A stretch of DNA of 64,000 nt from Leminorella grimontii ATCC 33999 = DSM 5078 (GTDB lineage Bacteria > Pseudomonadota > Gammaproteobacteria > Enterobacterales > Enterobacteriaceae), in assembly GCF_000439085.1 (NCBI RefSeq), contig NZ_AUUA01000005.1, positions 1 to 64,000 on the forward strand. The letters run 5' to 3'. The position numbers were made by a program, and so were the translations under genes. The notes under the pieces were generated by a model that did no database searches, was not told the DNA's origin, and saw only the letters and a program-made list of their open reading frames with translations. Numbering within the stretch: the first letter of the stretch is position 1; every line of letters starts with the position of its first letter. Below are positions 27,793 to 37,440 of this stretch, piece by piece.

Positions 27793-28028
27793 GTCGTCGC
27801 GCTTCGGCGAGTGAACCCTGCACGCGATCTTTTCGTCGCGAAGCGGGTTTCTTTGTCAGGCCGATGGGGACAATATTCAACGGCGGGCGATGCCCGCCGC
27901 ACTTCCGAAGCTGATACGGGCGCCCTCCCGGCCGAGCACGATGGTGATATAAGCAAATCGTACTTTCGGCCGGAATATCCGCTGAAGCCAATTAGGATTA
28001 CCCGTTAACGAATCAAACTCAGTTCTTC
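27793..28028. terminator. Intergenic space after caiD, with hairpin; no caiE
   Basis: A perfect 8-bp stem, CGGCGGGC (27881-27888) and GCCCGCCG (27892-27899), lacks a T-run. No frame resembling CaiE (a hexapeptide-repeat protein) is present in any reading. Short frames at 27811-28008 and 27626-27991 have no homologous features. Confidence 0.45.
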
Positions 28029-29225
28029 CTATCGCTCCCGCAGCGCCTCTTTCGCCCGATTAAACGGCTTAATCAGGTAGTCCATTACGGTTTTCTCTCC
28101 GGTTTTGATGTCCACCGAGGCGATCATGCCCGGCACGATGGAAAAGCGCCGTCCGGCTTTGTTTTGCAGATAGTCCTGATGCGTGCGGATCAGCACCCGG
28201 TAATAGAAAATCTCGGGCTTGGCCTTGTCCTGTAGCGTATCCGGCGAAATGGTTTCCACCTCACCGTCAAGCCCGCCGTAGATGGCGTAGTCGTAGGCGG
28301 TAATCTTCACCAGCGCCTTTTGGCCGGGGTGGATAAACGCGATGTCGCGCGGTGAAATGCGGGCTTCTATCAGCAGCCGTTCGTCGACCGGCACGATTTC
28401 CATCACCTCGCCGTTCGGCGGAATAACCCCGCCGAGCGTCGTCACCTGGATATTTTTTACAATGCCGCGTACCGGCGAACGCAGGGTCAGGCGAGTCACC
28501 GAATCTTCCCGGCCCTTAATGACAGAGGAGAGCATATCCACTTCGGCGTTCGCCTTCGCCAGCGCTTCGCGCGCCTGCACGTAATACTGCGAGCGCAGGT
28601 CGGTCAGCCTTAGGGCCAGATCGCTTTTCTGGCGGCGAAGGCGCAGCTCCTCAACGTGGCTTGCCGCGCCGGTTTTTACCAGCCGTTCGGTAATCGCCAG
28701 CTCCTTATCGACCAGCGAAAGCGCCTCTTTGAGCTCTGCTTCTGAGCTTTCAAGCTGTGCGCGCCGCGAGGTGTACAGCCGGGTCTCCGAGGCGATAAGG
28801 TCCGGCCAGGGTTTAAGCGAGTCGGGAAAGGCCAGCGGCAGATCGCTGACTTCGGCATTGAGCCTTACGCTGGAGGCCAGAGAGGCGCGGTAGCGGGCCG
28901 CGCTTTCGCCAACGTTGGATTCTGAGCGGGTTGGGTCGAGACGCGCCACCACCTGGCCCGCCGACACCTTATCGCCTTCGTGCACCATGAGCTCCGCCAG
29001 AACGCCGCCGTCAAGGGACTGCAGCACCTGCTCCCGAGAGCTGGGAATGACCTTCCCCGTCCCGCTGGAAACTTCGTCAAGCGTGCTGAAGCTGGCCCAA
29101 AGCCACGCGATAAGAAGCAGCAGGGCGCTGAGCGTAATGATGCGCCTCGCCTCGACGTAGCCGTTTTCCGGCGCGTCGGCGTTATTTAAGGTGTCGATAA
29201 TCGCCTCAGGCCGACTGGTGTTCAT
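28029..29225 (-). CDS. Type I secretion membrane-fusion (HlyD/LapC-type) protein
   Basis: The product is 398 aa. A single transmembrane helix (ITLSALLLLIAWLWASF, residues 30-46) is followed by a long periplasmic coiled-coil hairpin (residues 100-250). A lipoyl/barrel-sandwich domain follows with LTLRSPVRGIVKNIQVTTLG, and the C-terminus ends at VPGMIASVDIKTGEKTVMDYL, the HlyD-family signature region. It bridges the inner-membrane ABC exporter and the TolC-like channel. Its start overlaps the end of the ABC gene by 20 bases. It is the last gene of a bapABCD-like operon. Confidence 0.94.
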   Translation of the reverse strand: MNTSRPEAIIDTLNNADAPENGYVEARRIITLSALLLLIAWLWASFSTLDEVSSGTGKVIPSSREQVLQSLDGGVLAELMVHEGDKVSAGQVVARLDPTRSESNVGESAARYRASLASSVRLNAEVSDLPLAFPDSLKPWPDLIASETRLYTSRRAQLESSEAELKEALSLVDKELAITERLVKTGAASHVEELRLRRQKSDLALRLTDLRSQYYVQAREALAKANAEVDMLSSVIKGREDSVTRLTLRSPVRGIVKNIQVTTLGGVIPPNGEVMEIVPVDERLLIEARISPRDIAFIHPGQKALVKITAYDYAIYGGLDGEVETISPDTLQDKAKPEIFYYRVLIRTHQDYLQNKAGRRFSIVPGMIASVDIKTGEKTVMDYLIKPFNRAKEALRER

Positions 29226-31395
29226 GTTTCCACTCCCGTTCGTTAGGCGCCTGTGTTGTTCGACCGGCGCTGAGCGCCTGCGCTTTTGGCGCGTCCATCA
29301 CCAGTTGGCCCTCTTTAAGCACTACGATCCGCTCTACCAGCTCCAGCACCGGCACGCGATGGGTGGCGACGATAAGCGTGCGGTGGCCCAGCCACTGGCC
29401 GAGGCGCTGGATGAACTCGCGCTCGGCGTGCTCATCCAAAGAGGCGGTCGGTTCGTCTAACAGCACGATATTCGGATCGCGCAGCAGCATGCGCGCCAGC
29501 AGTATGGACTGGCGCTGGCCGCCGGAGAGCCCGGCCCCGCCTTCCATGATGGGGTGATCCAGCCCCTTGGGCAGCTTTTTGACAAACTCCGCCGCGCCGC
29601 TGATGTGAAGGGCGCTGAAAATGTCATCATCGTCGGCGTTAGGCGCGCCGAGCGCGATATTTTCCCGCAGCGTGCCGTGAAACATACGGGCGTTTTGCGT
29701 CAAAAAGCCGACGTTGCGGCGAACGTCTTCGATGTCGATGTGCGGCAGGCTCAGCTCATCCAGACGCGCTTCCCCGCTGACCAACTCCATGCCGCCCGCC
29801 ATCGCCTGCAGCAGCGTCGACTTGCCGGCGCCGTTGCGACCCAGCACGGCGATGCGTTCGCCGGGCGCAACCTCCAGCCGGCCGATGCGCAGTGGAATAA
29901 TGGGATCGTCGGCGCGGTAGCGAAACTGGGCGTTGTCAAACCGGTAGTGCCCGAGCAGAACGTCCTGATGTACGCGCTGCTCTTCGCCTTGGTTCTCAAC
30001 GGGCAACTGCATGATGTTGTCGAGCCCCTCTTTGGCCGCCTTCACCTGCTGCCAGCGCGCCAGTACGCCGCACAGGGCCGCCATCGGTGCTATCATGCGC
30101 GAGGCGAGCATGGAGGCGGCGACCACCGAGCCGGTGGTGATTTCCCCTTCGATCACTAAAGGCGCGCCCATCATGACGACGGCGGCGTAAACCAGGCTTT
30201 GAACGGCGATCCCCCAGTTGAGCAGCCCCTGCGTGAGCCTGCGGGTGCGCAGGCCGGATTCGGCAGTGATTTGGATATAGCCGTTCCACTGCTGTAAAAA
30301 GCGATTTTCCGCCTGCATCAGCTTGATGTCTTCCAGGCCCTGTACGCTTTCCACCAGAACCGCGTTGCGCAGCGTGCTTTCGTGGGCGGCCTGATTGGCG
30401 AGCGTCGCCAGCCTTTTTTGCAGCAGCAGTCCGGGCAGCACCATCAGCAGCGCGGCGACTGGCGCTATCCACGCCAGCTGTGGAGCAATCAGCGCCAGCA
30501 CCAGCAGGAACAGGAAGAAGAAGGGGAGATCGACCACCGATGAAACGACGGAGGAGGCGATGGTTTCCCGGATCTGCTCCAGCTCGCGCAGCTGCGAGAG
30601 AAAGCTGCCGGTGGAGCGCGGAATAGCGCTATTGCGCAGCCGCAGCGCGTGACCAAAAACGCGATCGGAAATGCGGATATCCGCCCGCTTGCCGAGCAGG
30701 TCGGTGAGGTGTCCACGCGCAAGGCGCAGCAAAAAGCCGAAAAGGGAGGCGATCAGCACGCCGAACGCCAGTACGTAAAGGGACGGATAGGACTGCGCCG
30801 GGATCACGCGGTCGTAAACCTGCATAGAGAACAGGATCCCCGAGAGCGACAGAACGTTAATCAGCAGCGCCGCCAGCATCACGCTGCCGTAGGGCTTAAT
30901 ATCGCCTACGATTAGGCTGCGCAGCCAGTCCGGGCGGTAGCGCGAAACGTACGCGTCGGCCCGGCTGTCCTTCAGCGCCGACAGCGGGCGCAGCGCGGCG
31001 ACGTAGCGAACTTCAGGCAGCAGCTCGCGCAGCGAGACGCGGTTTGAGCCGCTTCTCTCACCGATAAAACGGACGTCGACCGTATCATCGCCGTCAAACC
31101 GCTCAACGATCCCCAGTTCCCCCTTCGCGAGCTGAACGATAATCGGCAGCCGCCAGGCGCTCAGCGTTTCCTGTGATGGCGAGAGCGCCGTAAAGGAGAG
31201 CCCGGCCTGACGTGCAAGGTGCGTCAGGGCCGCCGTCCGCACTTTTCCGCTAAGCCAGGGCGCATCGGCCCTCAGCGCGCCTGCTGAGCCGTTAACGCGA
31301 TAGTGGCCGGCTACGTAGCCGATGGCCTGCGCCCAGTCGGCCAGGGCCTCGCCGGACAGCGTTTCTTCATCATCGAGGCGAGAGGCTCGGCTCAT
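29206..31395 (-). CDS. Type I secretion ABC transporter (LapB/BapC-type) with peptidase-like domain
   Basis: The product is 729 aa. Residues 1-135 are a C39 peptidase-like domain without a visible catalytic Cys, so it probably binds substrate rather than cutting it. Residues 155-440 form the six-helix membrane domain. The nucleotide-binding domain has Walker A GRNGAGKST (about residue 518), signature LSGGQRQ (about 623), Walker B IVLLDEPTAS (about 643) and the H-loop TLIVATHR. It powers export of the adjacent giant adhesin. It overlaps its neighbours at both ends, so translation is coupled. Confidence 0.95.
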   Translation of the reverse strand: MSRASRLDDEETLSGEALADWAQAIGYVAGHYRVNGSAGALRADAPWLSGKVRTAALTHLARQAGLSFTALSPSQETLSAWRLPIIVQLAKGELGIVERFDGDDTVDVRFIGERSGSNRVSLRELLPEVRYVAALRPLSALKDSRADAYVSRYRPDWLRSLIVGDIKPYGSVMLAALLINVLSLSGILFSMQVYDRVIPAQSYPSLYVLAFGVLIASLFGFLLRLARGHLTDLLGKRADIRISDRVFGHALRLRNSAIPRSTGSFLSQLRELEQIRETIASSVVSSVVDLPFFFLFLLVLALIAPQLAWIAPVAALLMVLPGLLLQKRLATLANQAAHESTLRNAVLVESVQGLEDIKLMQAENRFLQQWNGYIQITAESGLRTRRLTQGLLNWGIAVQSLVYAAVVMMGAPLVIEGEITTGSVVAASMLASRMIAPMAALCGVLARWQQVKAAKEGLDNIMQLPVENQGEEQRVHQDVLLGHYRFDNAQFRYRADDPIIPLRIGRLEVAPGERIAVLGRNGAGKSTLLQAMAGGMELVSGEARLDELSLPHIDIEDVRRNVGFLTQNARMFHGTLRENIALGAPNADDDDIFSALHISGAAEFVKKLPKGLDHPIMEGGAGLSGGQRQSILLARMLLRDPNIVLLDEPTASLDEHAEREFIQRLGQWLGHRTLIVATHRVPVLELVERIVVLKEGQLVMDAPKAQALSAGRTTQAPNEREWKHEHQSA

Positions 31396-32798
31396 GGGCG
31401 GATCTCCACGGACTGAATGTTGCGGTTTTCAAGCTTAAAGGCGTTACGCAGCTTGCCGGTGTAGTAAAGGCACTGAAGCCGAAGCTGATGAAGCTGGCTG
31501 CGCGTTTGCTGTAGCGAAAAGCGCGATTGAAACACTTCCTGCTGGGCGTTGAGCACGTCCAGCAGCGGGCGGTTGCCAAGGTTGAGATACTGTTCCTGAT
31601 AGAGGTCGCGAGTGCGTTCGGTTAAGGCCTGCTGGCGCGTCAGCGTTTGCAGCGTGTTGGTCAAGTTGAGCGACTGGCTGTAGGCGTCTGTCAGCTTCTG
31701 GCGCGCATCGAGCCGCGCTCGCTGAACCGCGGCGCGGGCCGCTTCTACCGCGTGGCCCGCGGCGTTGCGGCTGGCGGTGAGTCCTCCTCCTTGATAGATA
31801 GGCATTGAGACCTTGACCCAGGCGGAATACTGCGTGCGGTCGAGGGTTTCGCTGTTGACGTAGCGGTCGTTAAGGTAGTGCCTGACTTCCGGCTCCAGCG
31901 AGACGGTCGGCGTCATTTGAGCGTTGGCGTTGTCCAGCCGCGCCTGAGCGACGTTGGCCTGCGCCCAGGCCGCCAGCACCGAAGGAACCTGGCGATAGTC
32001 GGGCTCGGCGCTGTCGCAGGCGCGGCTAAACGCGTCGGAAAAGCCGTTGTCTACTTCGTTGAGGCTGTCCCAGCCCAGATAGGCCATCAGGGTCGCTCGC
32101 GCGCTGTCCAGGCTGGCCTGATATTGGGTTAGCTGGGCGCGGGCGCCCTCTATGCGGGACTCGGTTTGCACCACGTCGGACAGCGTGGCTGCGCCTTCGC
32201 TGTGGCGCTGCTGCGTGAGGCGGCCTATGTCGGTTAGCGCCGCCAGCTGCGCCTGCGCCGTTTCTACCATTTGCTGCCAGGTTTGAACCTGCACAATAGC
32301 CATTGCGGTGTCGCGAACAACGTCGTCGATAGCCACCAAAAGGTTGGCCTGTTCCTGAGCGACGCCCGCTCGTTCGGCACGTACCTGACTGTCGACTTTG
32401 CCGAAGTCGTACAGCATTTGCGAAAGGGAAAGCGACAGCGAAGGGCTAAAGCCGCTGTCGCTATAGCTGTTGGTGTAGCCGCCGTTCACGCCGCCCTCTA
32501 TCTGCGGATAGTATTTCGCCAGCGCTACATCTACCTGCTCTGACTGCTGATAGAGCCTGCTGACCGCTTCCTGAATGCTTGGATGCCAGGAAACCGCGCG
32601 GTTTACCGCCTGTTCAAGCTTTAAGGAGGTGGGCGCCATGGCGGCTTGCGTCAGCGCGGCTCGCCCGTTTAGCGAGGGGAGCTCTTGCTGCTGCATAAGC
32701 CGTTCGGCAGAGACGTTTTGCTCCCGTGCGCCGGTGTGAAGGCTAGCCACGCAGAGGCAGCCGGTCAGCCACCGCCCTAAGGGTCGTAATTTTTCCAT
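31392..32798 (-). CDS. TolC-family outer-membrane channel of the type I system
   Basis: The product is 468 aa with an N-terminal signal sequence. Two outer-membrane-efflux repeats are rich in coiled coil (SWHPSIQEAVSRLYQQSEQV; ALTDIGRLTQQRHSEGAATL; LYQEQYLNLGNRPLLDVLNA). This resembles LapE/AggA/BapB channels rather than housekeeping TolC. It forms the outer-membrane duct for adhesin export and lies directly downstream of the adhesin (66-bp gap), as bapB follows bapA in Salmonella. Confidence 0.93.
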   Translation of the reverse strand: MEKLRPLGRWLTGCLCVASLHTGAREQNVSAERLMQQQELPSLNGRAALTQAAMAPTSLKLEQAVNRAVSWHPSIQEAVSRLYQQSEQVDVALAKYYPQIEGGVNGGYTNSYSDSGFSPSLSLSLSQMLYDFGKVDSQVRAERAGVAQEQANLLVAIDDVVRDTAMAIVQVQTWQQMVETAQAQLAALTDIGRLTQQRHSEGAATLSDVVQTESRIEGARAQLTQYQASLDSARATLMAYLGWDSLNEVDNGFSDAFSRACDSAEPDYRQVPSVLAAWAQANVAQARLDNANAQMTPTVSLEPEVRHYLNDRYVNSETLDRTQYSAWVKVSMPIYQGGGLTASRNAAGHAVEAARAAVQRARLDARQKLTDAYSQSLNLTNTLQTLTRQQALTERTRDLYQEQYLNLGNRPLLDVLNAQQEVFQSRFSLQQTRSQLHQLRLQCLYYTGKLRNAFKLENRNIQSVEIRP

Positions 32799-32864
32799 GA
32801 TAGTAACTATCTCTAAATATTTAATCTTATTGCCCCGGGCGTCTGCGCGCCCGGGGGTACTGTT

Positions 32865-35800
32865 TTAATGGGTAATGATGTGGTGCTGTTCTATCAGTTC
32901 GTCGAGCGTAGTGTGTACGTTCTCCAGCGTAATAAGCGTGGTCGACTGGTAGGTTTGGCCGCTTGCTCCGTCGCGATCGATGGAAATAACCGTGTCGTTG
33001 CCGCTGGTGGTGACGCTCAGGTAGTTGCCCAGCGTAGACGTTTGGCCGTTCCAGCCGACCAGCAGTTCGTGGATATCGATTTTGTCCCCCTGCTGGAGCG
33101 AGAAATTGCTCCAGACGTCGCTGCCGTTACCGCCGGTGTTGCTGGCGGCGTTAAGCAGGTGATAGATAGCGGTGTCGGCGTAGGCCGTGCCGGTAATCAC
33201 GTCGTTATGGCCGGAGCTGACGAACTGCGGCGCCATGTCGACAGTCAGCGTGGCGTTCGCCGTCTGGCCGTTGGAGGAAGTCAGCGTGTAGTTAAAGGTT
33301 TCCTTTTCCGTTATCGTTGACAGCGATACGGCTGGGTTCAACGTATAGCTGTAGGCGCCGTCGACTCCGATGGTCAGCGTGCCGTACTGGCCGTGAATGC
33401 TGGCGGTCGCGTTGCTGGTGGTGTACGGGTCCAGCGTTGTCGTGACGCCGTTGGCGTCGGTAATGCTCAACGTGGTGCCGACCGACGAGAGCTGGTCCAT
33501 TGCGCCCGCCGAATCGCTGCCGTCAAAGATATTGCCGCTGACCGCGTGGCCTGCGGTGCTCAGATAGTCCGACAGGTCGACAAGCGTGCCGCTGACGCTC
33601 GGCGTCACGGTGATTTGCCCGACGAGGCCGGTTTCGCTGCCGGTAAATTTCAGAGTGTAGGTGCCCGCGTCCAGCTCAAGTCCGCTGAGCGTTACCGTAC
33701 CGGGTGAACCTCCCAGAAGCATGCTGGCGGAGGTGGTGCCGGAGCGGATAGACGTCGTGCCTTCCAGAATTTCCCAGCTAATGTCGGCAGAGCCTAGGAG
33801 CAGCGTTGAGCTGGCTTTGAAGGTCAGTACGATATCTTTTAACGCCGAACCTTCATCGACGACAAAGGTGCCGCTGCCGTTGCCCGTCGTTTTTCCCAGT
33901 GAGCTTGACCAACTGGCCGTTCCCACAGAGGTGTCGCTGTAGCCTGAGGTATCCTGAATCGACGTCACCGTCATAGCCGCGCTGACGTCGTCCACCGCAT
34001 CCAGCCCCCTTGGCGCAGGCGTAACGTTGAGCGAGGCGGTGTCCCTGTCGCCGTTAGGCGCCGTAATGGTGTAGATGAAGCTGTCCGGCGTGCTGATGCT
34101 GTCCGCGCCGACGCCGCTTTTCAGGGTGTAGGTATAGTGCCCCTGAGCATTAATAGTCAGCGTGCCGTATTGGCCGACGATGACGGTATCGCCTGAGGCG
34201 GCGACGCTGACGCCGTTCACCGCGCTGACGACGGTGTTCGGCGGCGCGATGTCGTTGTCTAACACCTCGCCGGAGGTGCTGGCGCTGACGCTGGTAACGC
34301 TATAAACGTGGTCTTCCAGAACCTTCAGAGAGTAGCCCGTCAGAACGCTGAGGCCGGACGTCGTATCCAACAGGAAGAGGTACTTCCCGCCGTCGAGCGT
34401 CAGGTCCAGCTCGTCGGACTTGCCGCCAAACAGCGGCGCTTCCAGCCAGTCTTCAACTCTCTTGTACTGATCGTACTTCTGGGTCTCGTCGTTAAACTTG
34501 TAGATATAAAGGTCGAATTTGGACGCCAGCGCGATGCCGCCGACCTCCGACTGCAGCGTTAAGCTGCGGGTAGTGCCCTGCTCGACGTTGAACACGATAG
34601 GGTTGCTCAGGTCGTCCAGAACGCCGACGTCCAGCGCGTCGCCCAGCCCGAGATTAACCACGGTATAGCCTTTTTGCGACCAGGTGCCGTTGTCTATCGT
34701 GGCGACCTCGGTATCAAAGAGGAGGCTGGCGACGTTGTCGACGGCCACGGCCTGACCCGTTACGGCGCCTTCGCCGAGGGAAATCACCAGGCTGGCCGTA
34801 TCGCTGATGGTACCGTCGGAAAGGGTATAGCTGAAGCTGTCCTTGTGGCCGATCACCGACGCGGAGGTGTTGAACAGCGTGTAGGTGTAGCTGCCGTCCG
34901 GGTAGAGCGTGAGCGTGCCGTAAGTCCCTTGAATAACCGCGCCGTCCGCCGTGACGGGAACGACGGTTCCCTGAGCGTTGGTCACCTGCGTCACTAGCGC
35001 ACCGCCAGACGCCGTATCGCTGCCGGAGACCGGGTCGTCATCGAGAATAACGTTGCCGGAATGGGCCGTATCTCCGTTAACCGTGCCCGCACCGGTTTCA
35101 ATCACCGACACGTTCAGGCTGGTGTAAGAGCCGGTGGCCAATAGGCTGGTGTTGTAGGACACCACGCGATAGGTTCCCGCCGCCAGCGCATCAAGGTTGA
35201 GGCTGATGCCGCTGTCGCCGAAGGTTAGCAGGCTGGCCCAGCGGGGGGCCTGCGTATCGACGACGGTGGTCCAGGAGTCGTTGGCCGAGTTGTGCAGTTG
35301 AACGACGAGCTCAAGGCTTGATAGCAAGGACAGCACGATGCCGGTCGCGTCGGCGTCAATCTTGACGTCCGCCGTTGAACCGTTGCCCACCGTAAAGGTG
35401 ACCTGCGCGGTGTCGTTGCCAAGCACCGAAGCCAGATTTCCTAGCGCGCCGACCAGCAAAAATCCGTAGTCGCCGTACTGCGTGGTGGTGACGGGCGCAT
35501 CGCTGGTAAGCGCCAGCTCAATGACGTTGTTGTTAGCCGACAGCGGCAGGTCCGGCGCGTCGGCCTGAGTGCGGGGTGAGGGGTTGCCTGCCGCGTCGGT
35601 CGCCGTAACGAACAGCTGCTCGCCGTCGGTTTGCTTGCTCTGGAACGTATAGCTATAGCTGCCGCTGTCGTTGGCGGCCGTCGTCACCGTTGTGCCGTTG
35701 GCCAAGGTAATGGTCACCGTGCTGCCCGCTTCGGCAATCCCGCTAATCATACTGCCGTCGGCGCTGATGGTTGCGGTGGGGGCGTCTGGCGCAATGGTGT

Positions 35801-37424
35801 CTACCACGATTGAGCGTGGCTCTGAGAAGCCGCCCGTTCCGCTGGCGTTGGTGGAGGTTGCCGTAAAGACGTGCTGGCCTTCGGTCAACGGAACGGTTGG
35901 CGTAAAGTTCCAGACGCCGTCGTCGTCCGCCGTCGTTGTGCCGATTTCCGCCCCTTTGTCATAAACCGTGACGGTTGCGCCCGCCTGCGCCTTACCGCTA
36001 AGTAACGGCAGGGTTTCATTGGTACTCTGTCCGTTCTCCAGCGGGCCGGTTATCGGGCTGACGTTGTCCGTCACTGTTTCAATGGTCGGTACGTCCGGCA
36101 GCCCGGTGGTTGAGGCGCTAAAGCCGGCGGCTTCGCCGACGTTGCCCGCCTTATCCTGAGCGAAAGCCAGCAGGCTTTCACCGTTGGTTTGCGCTGGGGT
36201 AATCGTCGCGGTAAAGCTGCCGGTGCCGTCGGCCGTTGCTGAACCCAGTACGGTGCCGTCAGCGTCGGTAATGGTTACGGTGCTGCCGGGTTCTGCGCTG
36301 CCGGTAACGCGCGTGCCGCTGGGCGAAACGGACAGTCCGGTCGGCGCATCTGGCGCGGTGGTGTCGATAGTTATAGCGACGAAAGGCGAGGCTCCGCCGA
36401 CGTTGCCCGCCGCGTCGGTAGCGACGGCGGTCAGCTCGTGGTCGCCTTCACCCAGCGGTTCGTCAGGGGTAAAGTGCCAGTCGCCGTTGTCATCGGCGGT
36501 GGTGCTGCCGATCGGGTTGTCTTCACCGTCAAAGATCGTAACGATGGCTCCCGCTTCGGCGCGGCCGTTAAGGGTTGGCGCAGGATCGTTAGTGGCTACG
36601 CCTGCGACGATCGGCCCGGTTGTTGGGCTAAGGTTGTCAACAATAGAGGTAATGATCGGCGCCGCTGGCGCGACGGTATCTACCGTGAGCTCGAAGGTCG
36701 TCGACGCCGGGCTTTCGTTACCCGCCGCGTCGGTGGCGACGGCGGTCAGTTCGTGCTCACCTTCGCCCAGCGGTTCGTCGGGCGTGAAGTGCCAGTCGCC
36801 GCTGTCATCGGCGGTGGTGCTGCCGAGCGGGTTGTCTTCACCGTCGTAAATCGTGACGACAGAACCGGCCTCGGCCTTGCCGTTAATCGTCGGCGTGGTG
36901 TCGCTGGTGGTGGCGCCGCCGACCGCGTCGGTGATAGTCGGGGCGTCCGGGGCAAGGGTGTCTACCGTCAGATCGAAGGCGGTAGACGTCGGACTGTTAT
37001 TGCCCGCGGCGTCGGTGGCGATGGCGGTCAGCTCGTGTTCACCTTCGCCCAGCGGTTCGTCCGGGGTGAAGTGCCAGTCGCCGTTGTCATCGGCGGTGGT
37101 GCTGCCGATCGGGTTATCTTCGCCGTCGAAGATGGTGACCACCGCGCCCGCTTCGGCCTTGCCGTTAATCGTCGGCGTGGTGTCGCTGGTGGTGGCGCCG
37201 CCGACCGCGTCGGTGATGGTTGGGGCGTCCGGGGCGAGGGTGTCTACCGTCAGATCGAAGGCGGTAGACGTCGGACTGTTATTGCCCGCGGCGTCGGTGG
37301 CGATGGCGGTCAGCGTATGGTCGCCTTCGTCCAGCGGTTCATCCGGGGTGAAGTGCCAGTCGCCGTTGTCATCGGCGGTGGTGCTGCCAATCGGGTTGTC
37401 TTCACCGTCGTAAATCGTAACCAC
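32865..37424 (-). CDS. BapA/Bap/LapF-type giant Ig-repeat adhesin, 5'-truncated
   Basis: 1519 codons are visible. The reading frame continues upstream of GTG 37424 only to a TGA inside crossover site 3, and it begins in mid-repeat (K-A-E-A-G-A-V-V-T-I). The first four units are Ig-like repeats; the first two are 94 aa each and almost identical. More divergent Ig and VCBS-like modules follow (PDGSYTYTL, GQYGTLTINAQGHYTYTL, GQYGTLTIGVDGAYSYTL). The C-terminal type I secretion signal region (SGHNDVITGTAYADTAIYHL to LDELIEQHHIITH) is intact. These proteins are exported to the cell surface and mediate biofilm cohesion. The N-terminus expected in Bap-type adhesins is missing, and no ribosome-binding site precedes GTG 37424, so the copy as shown is probably not expressed. 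Confidence 0.85.
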   Translation of the reverse strand: MVTIYDGEDNPIGSTTADDNGDWHFTPDEPLDEGDHTLTAIATDAAGNNSPTSTAFDLTVDTLAPDAPTITDAVGGATTSDTTPTINGKAEAGAVVTIFDGEDNPIGSTTADDNGDWHFTPDEPLGEGEHELTAIATDAAGNNSPTSTAFDLTVDTLAPDAPTITDAVGGATTSDTTPTINGKAEAGSVVTIYDGEDNPLGSTTADDSGDWHFTPDEPLGEGEHELTAVATDAAGNESPASTTFELTVDTVAPAAPIITSIVDNLSPTTGPIVAGVATNDPAPTLNGRAEAGAIVTIFDGEDNPIGSTTADDNGDWHFTPDEPLGEGDHELTAVATDAAGNVGGASPFVAITIDTTAPDAPTGLSVSPSGTRVTGSAEPGSTVTITDADGTVLGSATADGTGSFTATITPAQTNGESLLAFAQDKAGNVGEAAGFSASTTGLPDVPTIETVTDNVSPITGPLENGQSTNETLPLLSGKAQAGATVTVYDKGAEIGTTTADDDGVWNFTPTVPLTEGQHVFTATSTNASGTGGFSEPRSIVVDTIAPDAPTATISADGSMISGIAEAGSTVTITLANGTTVTTAANDSGSYSYTFQSKQTDGEQLFVTATDAAGNPSPRTQADAPDLPLSANNNVIELALTSDAPVTTTQYGDYGFLLVGALGNLASVLGNDTAQVTFTVGNGSTADVKIDADATGIVLSLLSSLELVVQLHNSANDSWTTVVDTQAPRWASLLTFGDSGISLNLDALAAGTYRVVSYNTSLLATGSYTSLNVSVIETGAGTVNGDTAHSGNVILDDDPVSGSDTASGGALVTQVTNAQGTVVPVTADGAVIQGTYGTLTLYPDGSYTYTLFNTSASVIGHKDSFSYTLSDGTISDTASLVISLGEGAVTGQAVAVDNVASLLFDTEVATIDNGTWSQKGYTVVNLGLGDALDVGVLDDLSNPIVFNVEQGTTRSLTLQSEVGGIALASKFDLYIYKFNDETQKYDQYKRVEDWLEAPLFGGKSDELDLTLDGGKYLFLLDTTSGLSVLTGYSLKVLEDHVYSVTSVSASTSGEVLDNDIAPPNTVVSAVNGVSVAASGDTVIVGQYGTLTINAQGHYTYTLKSGVGADSISTPDSFIYTITAPNGDRDTASLNVTPAPRGLDAVDDVSAAMTVTSIQDTSGYSDTSVGTASWSSSLGKTTGNGSGTFVVDEGSALKDIVLTFKASSTLLLGSADISWEILEGTTSIRSGTTSASMLLGGSPGTVTLSGLELDAGTYTLKFTGSETGLVGQITVTPSVSGTLVDLSDYLSTAGHAVSGNIFDGSDSAGAMDQLSSVGTTLSITDANGVTTTLDPYTTSNATASIHGQYGTLTIGVDGAYSYTLNPAVSLSTITEKETFNYTLTSSNGQTANATLTVDMAPQFVSSGHNDVITGTAYADTAIYHLLNAASNTGGNGSDVWSNFSLQQGDKIDIHELLVGWNGQTSTLGNYLSVTTSGNDTVISIDRDGASGQTYQSTTLITLENVHTTLDELIEQHHIITH
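36590..37424 (-). repeat. Tandem Ig-repeat array in the adhesin (282-bp units)
   Basis: Successive units share the block DGEDNPIGSTTADDNGDWHF and then TPDEPL, EGEHELTA and ATDAAGN. The first two complete units (94 codons, 282 bp) differ at only a few residues, and the third is longer with a divergent end. Near-identical tandem units promote recombination and collapse in short-read assemblies, which matters for interpreting the truncation at 37436. Confidence 0.9.
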
Positions 37425-37440
37425 TGCGCCCGCTTCGGCC

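Noticed and set aside
27811-28008. 65-codon frame after caiD, considered as a remnant of caiE
   Set aside because: It has no hexapeptide-repeat pattern and no similarity to CaiE.
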